Program-made: the position numbers and the translations under genes
Notes under the pieces: model-generated
What the model saw: only the letters and a program-made list of their open reading frames with translations
Databases searched by the model: none
Told to the model about the DNA's origin: nothing
Assembly: GCA_001898225.1 (NCBI GenBank)
Contig: MKTJ01000025.1
Coordinates: 30,620 to 94,619 of the forward strand
DNA from: Chloroflexi bacterium 54-19
GTDB taxonomy: Bacteria > Chloroflexota > Chloroflexia > Chloroheliales > Chloroheliaceae
Length of the DNA: 64,000 bases
Direction: 5' to 3'
Shown: positions 19,131-27,636 of the stretch, piece by piece
How the letters are laid out: each line of letters begins with the position of its first letter
Numbering within the stretch: the first letter of the stretch is position 1

Positions 19131-19955
19131 TCACAGCATGGTTACTTCTTCGAACCCCATCTTTACCAGCCGCTGCCAGGTGGCCGAGAATTCGCGGGCG
19201 ACATGGTCGGGCCGGTGGGCGTCCGAACTGAGGCAGACCGGCAGGCGGCGGTGCAGAATCATTTGCAGGATTTTGTCCGAAGGGTAAATCTCGCCTATAT
19301 CCTTGAAAGCCCCGGCGGTGTTTATTTCGACAATCTTCCCGGTCGCCTTGAGCACGTCCAGGGTCGCCTCGACCTGGGAGAGATAGTGTTCGCTATCGGT
19401 ATCGAAATAGCGTTTATTCACATTGAACTTTTTAATCATGTCGAGGTGGCCGACAATCCGGTGCTCGTACTTTTGGGCGAACTCGCGGATAAGCTCGTAG
19501 TAGCGGGTATAGACGGCCCTGGGTCCGCCGATTTCCTCCATCCCTTCCTCGAAGACCTCCGGGGAGTAATCGACCAGCCAGCTTTCGTGGTTGGAGCGGA
19601 AATGGTCCACAATATGAATCGAGCCGACCCAGTAATCCGCCGGGTATTTTGCCAGGTTGGCCCGCATCTGGTCGTCCACGCTGGGCAGGTAATCCACCTC
19701 GTAACCGAGCAGAATCTTGATTTTCCCCTCGAATTCCTCCTGGGCCTCGCGGACTTCCTGCGTGTAGAGGTCAATCTGGTCCCAGTGCATGTTGGCTCCG
19801 CCGCCGGAGGGTTCGACTATTTCGGCGGGCAGGGGAAAGTGTTCGCTAAAGCCGAGGGCCAACAAGCCCTTTTCGACCGCGTAAGCTGCCATCTCGCGGG
19901 GATGGCCCTTGCCGTGATTGCTATAAAGAGTGTGTGTATGATAGTCGCTGAACAT
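19131..19955 (-). CDS. PHP-domain histidinol-phosphatase
   Basis: 274 residues forming one PHP domain. The metal ligands are visible as D-Y-H-T-H-T-L at the N-terminus, F-S-E-H, G-Y-E-V-D, G-S-I-H, G-H-L-D and S-S-D-A-H near the end. This arrangement and length match HisJ/HisK-type histidinol-phosphate phosphatases of histidine biosynthesis. A different phosphoesterase role is possible because no other his gene is nearby. The start is the ATG of M-F-S-D-Y-H. It has no visible ribosome-binding site, and AGTGTTTAGTTTTC repeats begin about 15 bases upstream, so the native leader appears replaced by repeats. Confidence 0.82.
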   Translation of the reverse strand: MFSDYHTHTLYSNHGKGHPREMAAYAVEKGLLALGFSEHFPLPAEIVEPSGGGANMHWDQIDLYTQEVREAQEEFEGKIKILLGYEVDYLPSVDDQMRANLAKYPADYWVGSIHIVDHFRSNHESWLVDYSPEVFEEGMEEIGGPRAVYTRYYELIREFAQKYEHRIVGHLDMIKKFNVNKRYFDTDSEHYLSQVEATLDVLKATGKIVEINTAGAFKDIGEIYPSDKILQMILHRRLPVCLSSDAHRPDHVAREFSATWQRLVKMGFEEVTML

Positions 19956-19969
19956 TTTTTTGTAGCCAG

Positions 19970-20124
19970 TGTTTAGTTTTCAGTGTTTAGTTTTCAGTGT
20001 TTAGTTTTCAGTGTTTAGTTTTTAGTAGTCAGAGGCCAGAAGTCAGAAGCCAGTTTTAGTTTTTAGTAATTAATCTGCTTTCTCTAAAAACTAAACACTA
20101 GATACTAAAAACTTGTTTTATTAC
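19970..20124. repeat. AGTGTTTAGTTTTC repeats with inverted partner
   Basis: Four head-to-tail copies of AGTGTTTAG separated by TTTTC (about 19972-20026) are followed by three or four heptamers (to about 20055). Inverted copies (CTAAAAACTAAACACT...) follow at about 20087-20112. The block lies between the histidinol phosphatase start and the tryptophan dioxygenase stop. Confidence 0.85.
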
Positions 20125-21597
20125 TTACCGGTCATGCATAAAGTCGCGGGCATCCCACAGGAGCGGGAAAATCTTCTGGTAAGTCAGGGTGTTGCGCAGG
20201 TAAGGCAAGCTATCGAAATGCATTTTCTCGGTATCGGCAGGGTTCGCCAGTTGGGCATAGGTCGCGGCCCCGGTCCCGGTCTTGCGGCCAATCATGCGCG
20301 TGACCATCGCGATATGGTCGGTGCGCCACAGTTCGACGTTTTGCTCGAAGCGGACCAGCGACTCGGCCAGGGCGGTCAGGTCCACATTCGGGTTGGCGAA
20401 CGAAGACGGCAGCAGCAGTTCGGCGATTTTCTGGGCTTTGACGGTCGGCTCGTCGGCGGGGTCGAAAATGCCCCGGCCGGCCAGCGTATCCATGAAGGCC
20501 ATATTGAGGGAAGGGGCGTCCCACAGGATTTGCAAATCGTCGGTCATGAGCTTCATGCGGTCCATGATTTTGCGGTAACGCTTGTCGCGCAGCCCGGCGC
20601 TGAGTTCAATCGCCCGGAACTGGAAGCTCTCGACGCCGCTCCCGGCCTGCAACTGGTCCCGGAACTCGATATAGTCCGAGGCGGTCATGGTCTGCGGGAT
20701 GTGAATCATGCGGCCAAACAGGCTGAAAATTTCCGCCACGCGCCGGACCAGGGCCTCGGCTTCCCAGGTGTGGGCTGGGCGGAGTTGTAAAAGGCGGGTC
20801 GCTTCCTGGATGGCGTGAATGACGCTGGGGAACCAGACCTCGAAAGCCTGGTGCGCCGTGATAAAGGTCAGCTCGTCGTTGGTTTTGGCGTCGGGTGCCA
20901 GCGCCTGGGGGTGGTATCTTTCCAGGGTAGCCCTGGCGAAGTCGAGCATGGCTTCCACCGGGACCACTTCGCCGAAGTCCACCACCTTCGAGGCCGGGTG
21001 TTCGTGCATGGACCAGAGGAGGTCGCGGAAATCGCGCTGGATGGTGTTGAAGTTGTCGGCGTGGTTCAGGGTCAGGTCTTTGAGCGCGCCTAAAAGGTGT
21101 TCGCTGGCGGCCTCGTCGGTGCCTTCCTGCAACCTGAAGTTACCGGCAAGCTGTTCCAGGCGGCGGGTCAGGCGGGCGGTCAGGCTGAAAATTTCGAGCT
21201 GGTCGGGGTTGGCGGAGGCAAAGCGGAAGTTAATCTGCGGGTTGTGGCGCAGCAGTTCCGAGCGGGCGATAATCCCCTGTTGGAGCAAAATCCGGTCAAT
21301 CTCGACGCAGCGGTTAATCCGTTTGAGGGCATCGTAGACCTGTTCGGGCGTGAGGGATTGGCCGGCCTCGGCCAGGTGCAACAGCGCGACCAGTTCTTTT
21401 TGCTGTAGATTCCACCACAAAAGGTTGGCGTACAGGTTCGAACAGAGCAAGAATTCGTCGGTGGTACGGGCGCCCCGGTAGAAAGTTTCGAGCAGTCCGG
21501 GCACCTGGATATAGCTGCAATAATGGGCCTTGTCGGCGTCTTTATAGATGTGCGCGCAGGTAGCAAAAGCCGAAGTGTCGCGCCTGGTATCGGTCAT
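20125..21597 (-). CDS. Tryptophan 2,3-dioxygenase-like protein with a degenerate N-terminal repeat domain
   Basis: 490 residues from the ATG at 21597, which is preceded by a purine-rich GAGAGGGGAGAGAAG stretch. The C-terminal half matches heme-dependent tryptophan 2,3-dioxygenase: N-D-E-L-T-F-I-T-A-H-Q, with the active-site His kept; E-F-R-D-Q-L...S-F-Q-F-R, with the substrate-binding Arg; and W-R-T-D-H-I...R-K-T-G-T-G, with the heme-ligand His and the G-T-G loop. The N-terminal half repeats the same family pattern in T-D-E-F-L-L-C-S-N-L...L-L-W-W, but its active-site His is Leu and heme elements are missing. The enzyme would open L-tryptophan to N-formylkynurenine. Normal family length is about 280-400. 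No kynureninase or formamidase is nearby. Confidence 0.78.
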   Translation of the reverse strand: MTDTRRDTSAFATCAHIYKDADKAHYCSYIQVPGLLETFYRGARTTDEFLLCSNLYANLLWWNLQQKELVALLHLAEAGQSLTPEQVYDALKRINRCVEIDRILLQQGIIARSELLRHNPQINFRFASANPDQLEIFSLTARLTRRLEQLAGNFRLQEGTDEAASEHLLGALKDLTLNHADNFNTIQRDFRDLLWSMHEHPASKVVDFGEVVPVEAMLDFARATLERYHPQALAPDAKTNDELTFITAHQAFEVWFPSVIHAIQEATRLLQLRPAHTWEAEALVRRVAEIFSLFGRMIHIPQTMTASDYIEFRDQLQAGSGVESFQFRAIELSAGLRDKRYRKIMDRMKLMTDDLQILWDAPSLNMAFMDTLAGRGIFDPADEPTVKAQKIAELLLPSSFANPNVDLTALAESLVRFEQNVELWRTDHIAMVTRMIGRKTGTGAATYAQLANPADTEKMHFDSLPYLRNTLTYQKIFPLLWDARDFMHDR

Positions 21598-21783
21598 ATT
21601 TCTTCTCTCCCCTCTCTCCCTTATTATAGCATTAGCCTCAAAAGATTGCCCGGTCAAAATGGTAGCAATTGTTTTTTTTGCCGCAGCCCTTATAATAGGG
21701 TAACGCAACACCGGCCCTGGCGCTACGGCTCAGTCTCGGCCATCTTTTTACGGCTTGTATCCGGCATAAACGAAGGGAAAGGC

Positions 21784-22896
21784 ATGCCCTCCACTACTGA
21801 CCCAATATTAGCGGCGGTCTTCCGGCGCACCCTCGACCTCTACCTGCCCGCCGGGGCTACCCTTGACCCGACCCCCGGCACGCACCTGAACGCCTGGGAT
21901 TGGGGGCCGGGTATCACCCTCTACGCTCTGCAAAAAAGTTTTCCTTTTGTTGATGCCGCCTTGCAGCAGTCCTATTTCGATTTCTTCCGGCGCTGGTTTG
22001 GCGAATTTTTGGATAAAGCGCCGCCGACCCCGGCCATCAACAGCGCCATCCTGCTAAACGTGCTGTGGCTGGCTGTCCATGACCCGGCCCTGCCGCTCTC
22101 CGGGGAAGAACGGGCTTTTTATAAGAATTACTGCCTGGAACGGGTCGCTTTTTACCGCCAGCACGCCCTCAAACTGCCGAGCGGGGTCTTTGCCCATACT
22201 GTCGCCACGGGTAGCCCGGCCTCGAAAAGCCAGGTCTGGGCCGACAACCTCTTTATGCTGGTGCTGTTATTGGCCCAGGTCGCCGTGACCGAAAATGACC
22301 GCCTCCTTTTCGCGGAAATGACCGGCCAGCTTGAAATGCATTACCAGTGTTTGAGCGACCCCGAAACGGGCCTGCTTTATCACGGCTGGCAGGCTTTGCC
22401 GGATAACCCGGCGGGCAAGGGCGACCACATGAACGGGGCTTTGTGGGGCCGGGGGAACGGTTGGGCCGCACTGGGAGCAGCGACTCTCCTGGAACTGGCG
22501 CATACTCCTGCTTTTGGCAACTTTAAAAAGCGGATTGAGCGGGCCAGCCTGTTACATTTCGAGGCGCTCCGGGTCCACCAGCGCCCGGACGGATTCTGGA
22601 GTACTTTAATCGACCGGCCCGCCTCGTACCCGGAAACCTCGGCCACCGCCGCTATCAGCGCGGCTTTCCTCAAAGGGGTTAAACTCGGCTGGCTCTCGTC
22701 CGACTTTGAAAAAGCGGGACAGTCAGGGCTGGCGGCGGTCAGGTCAGTTACCGGTCCCGGCGGGGAGGTGGCGGGTGTCTCCGGCTCGACCCCCTTGCTC
22801 GACCACCTGGACGACTACGAAAAAGTCCCGCACGACCGGACGTTTAGCTGGGGCCAGGGGCTTGGGTTGTTGGCGCTTTTGGAAAGCAGGCAGTAG
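21784..22896 (+). CDS. GH105/GH88-like unsaturated glycuronyl hydrolase
   Basis: 370 residues from the ATG at 21784, preceded by GAAGGGAAAGG; the frame is open upstream but without family similarity. The (alpha/alpha)6-barrel motifs of YteR-like hydrolases are present: Q-V-W-A-D-N-L-F-M with the catalytic Asp, W-G-R-G-N-G-W-A, and P-E-T-S-A-T-A. These enzymes hydrate the 4,5-unsaturated uronic residue left by pectin or other polysaccharide lyases. There is no signal peptide, so it is probably cytoplasmic. No lyase gene is adjacent. The TAG stop and the final S-R-Q are formed by the start of a heptamer array. Confidence 0.82.
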   Translation: MPSTTDPILAAVFRRTLDLYLPAGATLDPTPGTHLNAWDWGPGITLYALQKSFPFVDAALQQSYFDFFRRWFGEFLDKAPPTPAINSAILLNVLWLAVHDPALPLSGEERAFYKNYCLERVAFYRQHALKLPSGVFAHTVATGSPASKSQVWADNLFMLVLLLAQVAVTENDRLLFAEMTGQLEMHYQCLSDPETGLLYHGWQALPDNPAGKGDHMNGALWGRGNGWAALGAATLLELAHTPAFGNFKKRIERASLLHFEALRVHQRPDGFWSTLIDRPASYPETSATAAISAAFLKGVKLGWLSSDFEKAGQSGLAAVRSVTGPGGEVAGVSGSTPLLDHLDDYEKVPHDRTFSWGQGLGLLALLESRQ

Positions 22897-22985
22897 GCAG
22901 AAGGCAGAGAGCAGTAGCCAGAAGGCAGAGGGCAGTAGTCAGTAGGCAGAGGGCAGAAGGCAGTAGCCAGAGGGCAGTAAACCCT
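22888..22985 (+). repeat. Heptamer array (CAGWRGN)
   Basis: About thirteen imperfect heptamers such as CAGAAGG, CAGAGGG and CAGTAGC begin inside the last codons of the GH105 gene and end about 130 bases before the antiporter start. Confidence 0.85.
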
Positions 22986-23118
22986 GCCGGGTGTACCTGC
23001 GGGTGTGATACGCGCTCATGCATATTTTGGTATTTCAGGTTTCATTTCAGGTTTCAATTGAAGGCTTGTATTCTTGTTGTTCGTCCACTTTTACCGGTTT
23101 AACGCTTAAGGAGTGACG

Positions 23119-24294
23119 ATGATTCAACCAACTGGCGGCCCGAATTTTGTCGGACGGGCCATGGCGGAGTTCCGCGGGAGCGGCACGGCCAACAAAATTT
23201 TTATCGGCATGCTGATTTTAACCCCCCTGGCGGTGGTGGCTAATTACGCGGGTTTCCCGCCCCTGGTGATCTTTGCTATCGCGGCCCTGGCGGTGGTGCC
23301 CCTGGCGAAAATCATGTCCGATTCGACCGAAAACCTGGCCCACCACGTCGGGCCGACCATTGGCGGCCTGCTGGTAGCGACCTTCGGTAACGCGGTTGAA
23401 CTGATAATCGCTATCCTGGCCCTGTTCCAGGGCTTAACCGAGGTAGTGAAGGCCAGCATTACCGGCTCGATTATCGGCAACCTGCTTTTCGTCCTGGGTC
23501 TCTCGATATTCGCGGGTGGCCTCAAATTCAAGACCCAGAAGTTTAACCGGGTCGGGGCCAGCGCCTCGGCCAGCCAGCTTGTCGTGGCGGTCATCGCCCT
23601 GATTATCCCGGCGGTCTTCACGAACACTCTCGGCGGCGATTTAAGCCAGAAGTCGCGGGACGACTTGCTGGAAAACCTGAGTATCCTGGTGGCGGTCATC
23701 CTGCTAATCTGTTACGCCGGGCAACTGGTCTTTTTTCTCTTTACCCACTCCGACCTCGCGGGCGAAAACGCCGAAAAACACGCTCCCGCCGAGTTCACCC
23801 CGGAATACGCCGCCGCCGAGGAAGAAGGGCCGGTCTGGAGCGTCACCCGCGCTGTGATTACCCTGATTGTGGCGACGATTGTGGTCGGGTTTGTGAGTGA
23901 AATCCTGGTGGAAAGCATCGAACCGGTCACGAAACAGCTTGGCTGGACCGAGCTTTTCGTGGGCGTGATTCTGCTGGCGATTGTAGGCAACGCCGCCGAG
24001 TACGTGGCCTCGGTGACCGCCGCCATGAAGAACCGGATGAACCTTTCGCTCAATATCACGACCGGGGCCAGTCTTCAGATGGCTTTTTTCGTCACCCCGG
24101 TGCTGGTCTTTATCGGGCTAATCAGCGGCAACCACCTGAGCCTGCGGTTCGAGGAATTTGAACTGGTCTGCATTATCGTGGCCGTGGTAATCGTCAATTT
24201 CGTGTCGCTGGACGGCGAAAGCAACTGGCTGGAAGGTCTGCAACTCATGGGGGCCTATTTTATTATCGCCGTGGCCTTCTTCCTCCACCCCTAA
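23119..24294 (+). CDS. Calcium/proton antiporter (CaCA/CAX family)
   Basis: About 391 residues with ten or eleven hydrophobic helices. Two alpha-repeat motifs hold the transport glutamates: F-G-N-A-V-E-L in the first half and V-G-N-A-A-E-Y in the second, separated by an acidic loop (about 215-240). This is the CAX/ChaA layout of cation/H+ exchangers that expel Ca2+ from the cytoplasm. The ATG at 23119 is preferred to the GTG two codons earlier because AAGGAG sits five bases before it. The 3' end overlaps the convergent aspartate dehydrogenase gene by four bases. Confidence 0.9.
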   Translation: MIQPTGGPNFVGRAMAEFRGSGTANKIFIGMLILTPLAVVANYAGFPPLVIFAIAALAVVPLAKIMSDSTENLAHHVGPTIGGLLVATFGNAVELIIAILALFQGLTEVVKASITGSIIGNLLFVLGLSIFAGGLKFKTQKFNRVGASASASQLVVAVIALIIPAVFTNTLGGDLSQKSRDDLLENLSILVAVILLICYAGQLVFFLFTHSDLAGENAEKHAPAEFTPEYAAAEEEGPVWSVTRAVITLIVATIVVGFVSEILVESIEPVTKQLGWTELFVGVILLAIVGNAAEYVASVTAAMKNRMNLSLNITTGASLQMAFFVTPVLVFIGLISGNHLSLRFEEFELVCIIVAVVIVNFVSLDGESNWLEGLQLMGAYFIIAVAFFLHP

Positions 24295-25124
24295 CCGATA
24301 ATGACGGGTGAAGTCAGGTTGCGAATGGTCTTGATGACGCTGTAGCCGGTCAGGGCCGAGGTGCGGGGGTTATCCGGCGAAGGGCTGCCGCAGACCTCAA
24401 TTTTGAAACTGCCCGACCTGCCGCTAAAGTGGATTTCGTGGAAATTGCGGTTAATCGTCGGGTCGGCGTAAATGCGGACAGTGGTGCGGTCGAGCCCGAT
24501 ACCGGCGCAGGCCAGTGTCGCGGCCACGTTGACGTTCTGGGGGAATTTCCGGACGGCCTCGCGGGCCGGACCCTCGAAAAGGCAGACCGGGTCGGTGGTA
24601 ATCCCCGCCAGGTCGACTATTTCCTCGGCGACGGTCCCAGTCCAGGCGATAGGTGGTTTGCGGGTGACGACGCTGACCTCGTCCAGGCCGACCAGGGCGG
24701 CGCTCGTCAGGGCGTCAATGCCGCCGATAGCCCCGGAAGGAATTATCAGCCGCCGCCCGTACTGCCGGGCCAGCTCGCTCAACCCCTCAAACAGGGTGTC
24801 GTCGGTAAAAGCCCCGGTCGCGCAGACCAGCAGGTCGCGCCGGGTCATGAGGGCCTCCGAGCCGTAGAGCCGGACCGCTTCCTGCCCCGCAGCTTCGACA
24901 ACCAGGGTCGTCCCGGCCTCGAAGAATTCTTCGGGGTCGCTACTGAGGACCGGGTCGAGACCCAGGTCGGCCAGGAAAAGGCGGGCCGGGTCGAGATTGG
25001 CCGGGCGCACCAGCACCGCTTCGAGGGTAGCGTTCCCGGCCATGTTAGTGGCGATGGCCTGCGCCAGGCTCTTGCCGATGGTTCCCAGGCCAATCAAGCC
25101 TATTCGCACTTCATCGCGTAACAT
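24291..25124 (-). CDS. nadX: L-aspartate dehydrogenase (NadX-type)
   Basis: 277 residues. The N-terminal Rossmann fold has G-L-I-G-L-G-T-I-G. S-G-A-I-G-G-I-D-A-L and V-N-V-A-A-T-L-A-C-A-G-I-G are characteristic of the aspartate dehydrogenase/NadX family, and R-N-F-H-E contains the conserved His. The enzyme deaminates aspartate to iminoaspartate with NAD(P)+, feeding quinolinate and NAD synthesis in place of NadB. nadA and nadC are not in the window. It lies downstream of the catabolic cluster on the same strand, but a 300-base repeat-containing gap makes co-transcription doubtful. Confidence 0.85.
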   Translation of the reverse strand: MLRDEVRIGLIGLGTIGKSLAQAIATNMAGNATLEAVLVRPANLDPARLFLADLGLDPVLSSDPEEFFEAGTTLVVEAAGQEAVRLYGSEALMTRRDLLVCATGAFTDDTLFEGLSELARQYGRRLIIPSGAIGGIDALTSAALVGLDEVSVVTRKPPIAWTGTVAEEIVDLAGITTDPVCLFEGPAREAVRKFPQNVNVAATLACAGIGLDRTTVRIYADPTINRNFHEIHFSGRSGSFKIEVCGSPSPDNPRTSALTGYSVIKTIRNLTSPVIIG

Positions 25125-25440
25125 CGCGGGTTCCCCCTTTCTTTTAAAAATCCCCCACCCCTATCCCCGCCCCAGGGGACGCTCCCCACAGGCGGGGAAA
25201 TGGATAAGGGAAGTAAATTTTGCCTAAGGGACAAAGATTTACTTCACCCTTTCAAGGTGATTCATTTTTCAGTCGTATCTACGGTCACACCTGCGAATAT
25301 GCCAATAACACGCCCGGCTTTACTGACCTCTGACTTCTGACCTCTGACCTCTGACCTCTGGCTTCTGACCTCTGACCTCTGACCTCTGACCTCTGACCTC
25401 TGACCTCTGACCTCTGACCTCTGGCTTCTGCCTACTGTTC
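25125..25440. repeat. Reverse heptamer array and GC-rich palindromic stretch
   Basis: A near-perfect tandem of CTGACCT/CTGACTT/CTGGCTT units occupies about 25325-25438 and touches the stop of the TPP enzyme gene. It is the most regular array in the window. Upstream, a GC-rich stretch with CCCCGCC and GGCGGGG elements (about 25160-25200) can fold on itself. No gene is seen. Confidence 0.85.
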
Positions 25441-27099
25441 CTAAGCTTCCTGGGGCGGCCCGGCGAACGGAACCGCGAACGGTCCAATCGAAGCCATGTC
25501 AATTTCTATCAGGGCGGGCTGACCGCTGGTTAAGGCCGCTTCCAGGGCAGGCCGGAATTCTTCGAGCGCTTTCACCCGGTAACTGTTCAAGCCGAAAGCC
25601 TCCGCCAGCTTTTGAAAGTCGGGCGATTGGAGGTCGACCGCGAAGACCCGACCGCCGTAGTGTTTATTTTCGATGTTGCGAATGACCCCGTAACCGCCAT
25701 CGTTAAAGAGCAGCGCGACCACCGGGATTTTCTCCTGGGCCGCTGTCGCCATCTCGCCGCAGTTGACCAGGAAACCGCCGTCACCGCACAGGACCACGAC
25801 CTGTTTATCCGGCTGGCCCAGTTTGACGCCGAGGGCCATCTGCCAGCCCTGCCCGATACCACCGCCCGATGCGTGAATTGACTGGCGCGGCCCGTAAATC
25901 TCGAAAAGCTTGTTGCCCCAGGTGCTGGCCGAAATCGTAATATCGCGCACCAGGATGCCGTCGCGGTCGAGGGTGGCGCGCAGTTCGTCGACAATCTGTT
26001 CGTAGGGGCCGAGGGTGCTGCGGATTTGAGCCCGGACCGCTTTACGGGCCGCGCCAATTTCGGCCAGGAAGGCGGGGTCGGGATCGAGTTGGCCGCGCAA
26101 CTGCTCGATTAAGGCCTGCAAGCCTGGCCTCGCGTCCGCGACAATCCCGGCGGTAGCGGGGTAGCCTCGCCCGATGGAGAGTGGGTCAATATCAAGCTGG
26201 ACCTGGGTGGCCGGGAGGGGCAGTTTCCAGTTGCCGGTTTCCTGGCCGCGCAGTTTGGTGCCGACCGCCAGGAGCAGGTCGCAACCCTGGATGAAATCGC
26301 GCAGGGCCGGGTTGCTGCCAAAGAATCCTATACACTGGGGATGGTCCTCCGGCAGCGCCCCCCGCCCGGCCTGGCTGGTCAGGACCGCCGCGCCGAGCAT
26401 TTCGGCCAGTTCGGTCAACTCTTTCTCGGCGTTCGAGGCGATAACCCCGCTCCCGGCCCAGATAAGCGGGCGTCTGGCCGAGCGCAGCAGTTGGGTCGCC
26501 CAGGCCACCTGGCCTGCGTCGGGGGTCGGGGTAGGCGGCGGAAGTAAATCCAACCGGGCCGGGTTAATTTTAGCCTTCTGGAAATCTATCGGGATTTCCA
26601 CGCTTACGACGCCCATCGGCGGGGTCAGGGCGCTTCGAATGGCGGCCTGGATGACCGAGGGGAGGGCGGCGGCGGTCCTGACCCGGTAGGCTTCCTTGGA
26701 AATCGCCTTTAGCATGCCGAACTGGTCCCTGGCCTCGTGGATATAGCCGCGCCCCTGGTCGAGAAAGGCCGAGTCAATCTGCCCGGTCAGGTGCAGGAGG
26801 GGTGTCCCGGCGACCTGGGCCTCGATTAAGGCCCCGGCGGCGTTCCCGGCCCCGGTCCCGGTGCTGGTAATCGCTACGCCGAGTTTGCTGGTGGCGCGGG
26901 CGTAGCCGTCGGCCATGTTGACCGCGCCCGGTTCGCTCCGGTTGGTAATAGCCCGGATAACCCCGTTGCGGCCAATCGCGTCATAGATTGGCAGGTTGTG
27001 AATACTGATGATGCCAAAGACCGTCTCTACCCCGGCGGCCTCCAGGGCCTGGGCTACAAGGTCGCCCCCGGTGATTTGCTCGGTTTGCTGTGAGGTCAT
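25441..27099 (-). CDS. Thiamine pyrophosphate-dependent enzyme (acetolactate synthase/decarboxylase superfamily)
   Basis: 552 residues with the three-domain layout of the POX/AHAS superfamily. The Pyr domain has the cofactor-activating glutamate E56 in R-S-E-P-G-A. A central Rossmann-like domain follows, then a PP domain with the metal motif G-D-G-G-F...N-D-G-G-Y. It is not a clear match to biosynthetic IlvB, whose IlvN partner is absent. Its position at the 3' end of an aromatic-type catabolic cluster suggests 2-oxoacid decarboxylation or ligation. GAAGGAATC precedes the ATG. Repeats lie directly up- and downstream. Confidence 0.82.
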   Translation of the reverse strand: MTSQQTEQITGGDLVAQALEAAGVETVFGIISIHNLPIYDAIGRNGVIRAITNRSEPGAVNMADGYARATSKLGVAITSTGTGAGNAAGALIEAQVAGTPLLHLTGQIDSAFLDQGRGYIHEARDQFGMLKAISKEAYRVRTAAALPSVIQAAIRSALTPPMGVVSVEIPIDFQKAKINPARLDLLPPPTPTPDAGQVAWATQLLRSARRPLIWAGSGVIASNAEKELTELAEMLGAAVLTSQAGRGALPEDHPQCIGFFGSNPALRDFIQGCDLLLAVGTKLRGQETGNWKLPLPATQVQLDIDPLSIGRGYPATAGIVADARPGLQALIEQLRGQLDPDPAFLAEIGAARKAVRAQIRSTLGPYEQIVDELRATLDRDGILVRDITISASTWGNKLFEIYGPRQSIHASGGGIGQGWQMALGVKLGQPDKQVVVLCGDGGFLVNCGEMATAAQEKIPVVALLFNDGGYGVIRNIENKHYGGRVFAVDLQSPDFQKLAEAFGLNSYRVKALEEFRPALEAALTSGQPALIEIDMASIGPFAVPFAGPPQEA

Positions 27100-27109
27100 T
27101 TTGATTCCT

Positions 27110-27208
27110 TCAAGTGTTTAGTTTTCAGTGTTTAGTTTTCAGTGTTTAGTTTTTAGTTATAACCTCCTAACCCCCGTCCTCTAACCACTAAAAACCGAAC
27201 ACTAATAA
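27110..27208. repeat. AGTGTTTAGTTTTC repeats, left of the four-helix-bundle gene
   Basis: Three direct AGTGTTTAG copies (about 27112-27154) are followed by inverted copies (CCACTAAAAACCGAACACTAATAACTAG, interrupted) ending at the stop codon of the four-helix-bundle gene. Confidence 0.85.
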
Positions 27209-27610
27209 CTAGCTATCCAACTTTTTCTTTTGAAACAAAATCAATCCGTGTAAGAGGCGGTTTACTTCCAAACATTGTTCCAGCAATTGGTCGCCTGAAA
27301 CCTGGTCTAAAAAGTCTAACCGCTGGGCAATTTGAATATGAGTTTCCAATTCGGCTAGAGAACCGGAAGCTATATATAGAAACCTTACAAATTCGGCGTC
27401 ATACTGTCGACCCTGGCCTTCCGCGATGTTTGCCGGGATAGAAACTGCCGCCCGCCTGAGTTGGTCGGTCAGGCCATACCTTTCGGAAGCCGGGAAATTG
27501 GCCGTAAGCTTGTAACAAGCTGTAACCAAATCCATGCTTTTTTGCCAGGCCAGCAAATCCTTAAAATTTCGCGAACCCACGGTTTCCCTTTTAGTCTTCT
27601 TGCTAAACAC
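27209..27610 (-). CDS. Four-helix-bundle protein (S23/23S rRNA intervening-sequence protein family)
   Basis: 133 residues. The family signature is clear: F-K-D-L-L-A-W-Q-K-S-M, then L-T-D-Q-L-R-R-A-A-V-S-I-P-A-N-I-A-E-G and a third/fourth helix pair with S-L-A-E-L-E-T-H. Family members form pentameric helical barrels. They are found in rRNA intervening sequences, as Avd in diversity-generating retroelements, and as orphans; their biochemical role is not settled. The only plausible start is a GTG that lies inside an AGTGTTTAG repeat. There is no ribosome-binding site, and downstream repeats begin right after the TAG. The gene interrupts an otherwise metabolic operon and is less GC-rich than its neighbours. 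Confidence 0.85.
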   Translation of the reverse strand: MFSKKTKRETVGSRNFKDLLAWQKSMDLVTACYKLTANFPASERYGLTDQLRRAAVSIPANIAEGQGRQYDAEFVRFLYIASGSLAELETHIQIAQRLDFLDQVSGDQLLEQCLEVNRLLHGLILFQKKKLDS

Positions 27611-27636
27611 TAAAAACTAAAAACTAAATATAACGA
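27600..27636. repeat. CTAAACACTAAAAACT repeats, right of the four-helix-bundle gene
   Basis: CTAAACACTAAAAACT and a second CTAAAAACT copy begin inside the first codons of the four-helix-bundle gene and run into the 3' end of the SDR gene. Confidence 0.8.

Noticed and set aside
25325..25438. Regular tandem repeat as a possible CRISPR array
   Set aside because: The units are contiguous heptamers without spacers, and no cas gene is present.
27209..27610. Four-helix-bundle gene as Avd of a diversity-generating retroelement
   Set aside because: No reverse transcriptase, template repeat or variable target gene is found nearby.
27209..27610. Four-helix-bundle gene as an rRNA intervening sequence
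   Set aside because: There is no 23S rRNA sequence in the window.
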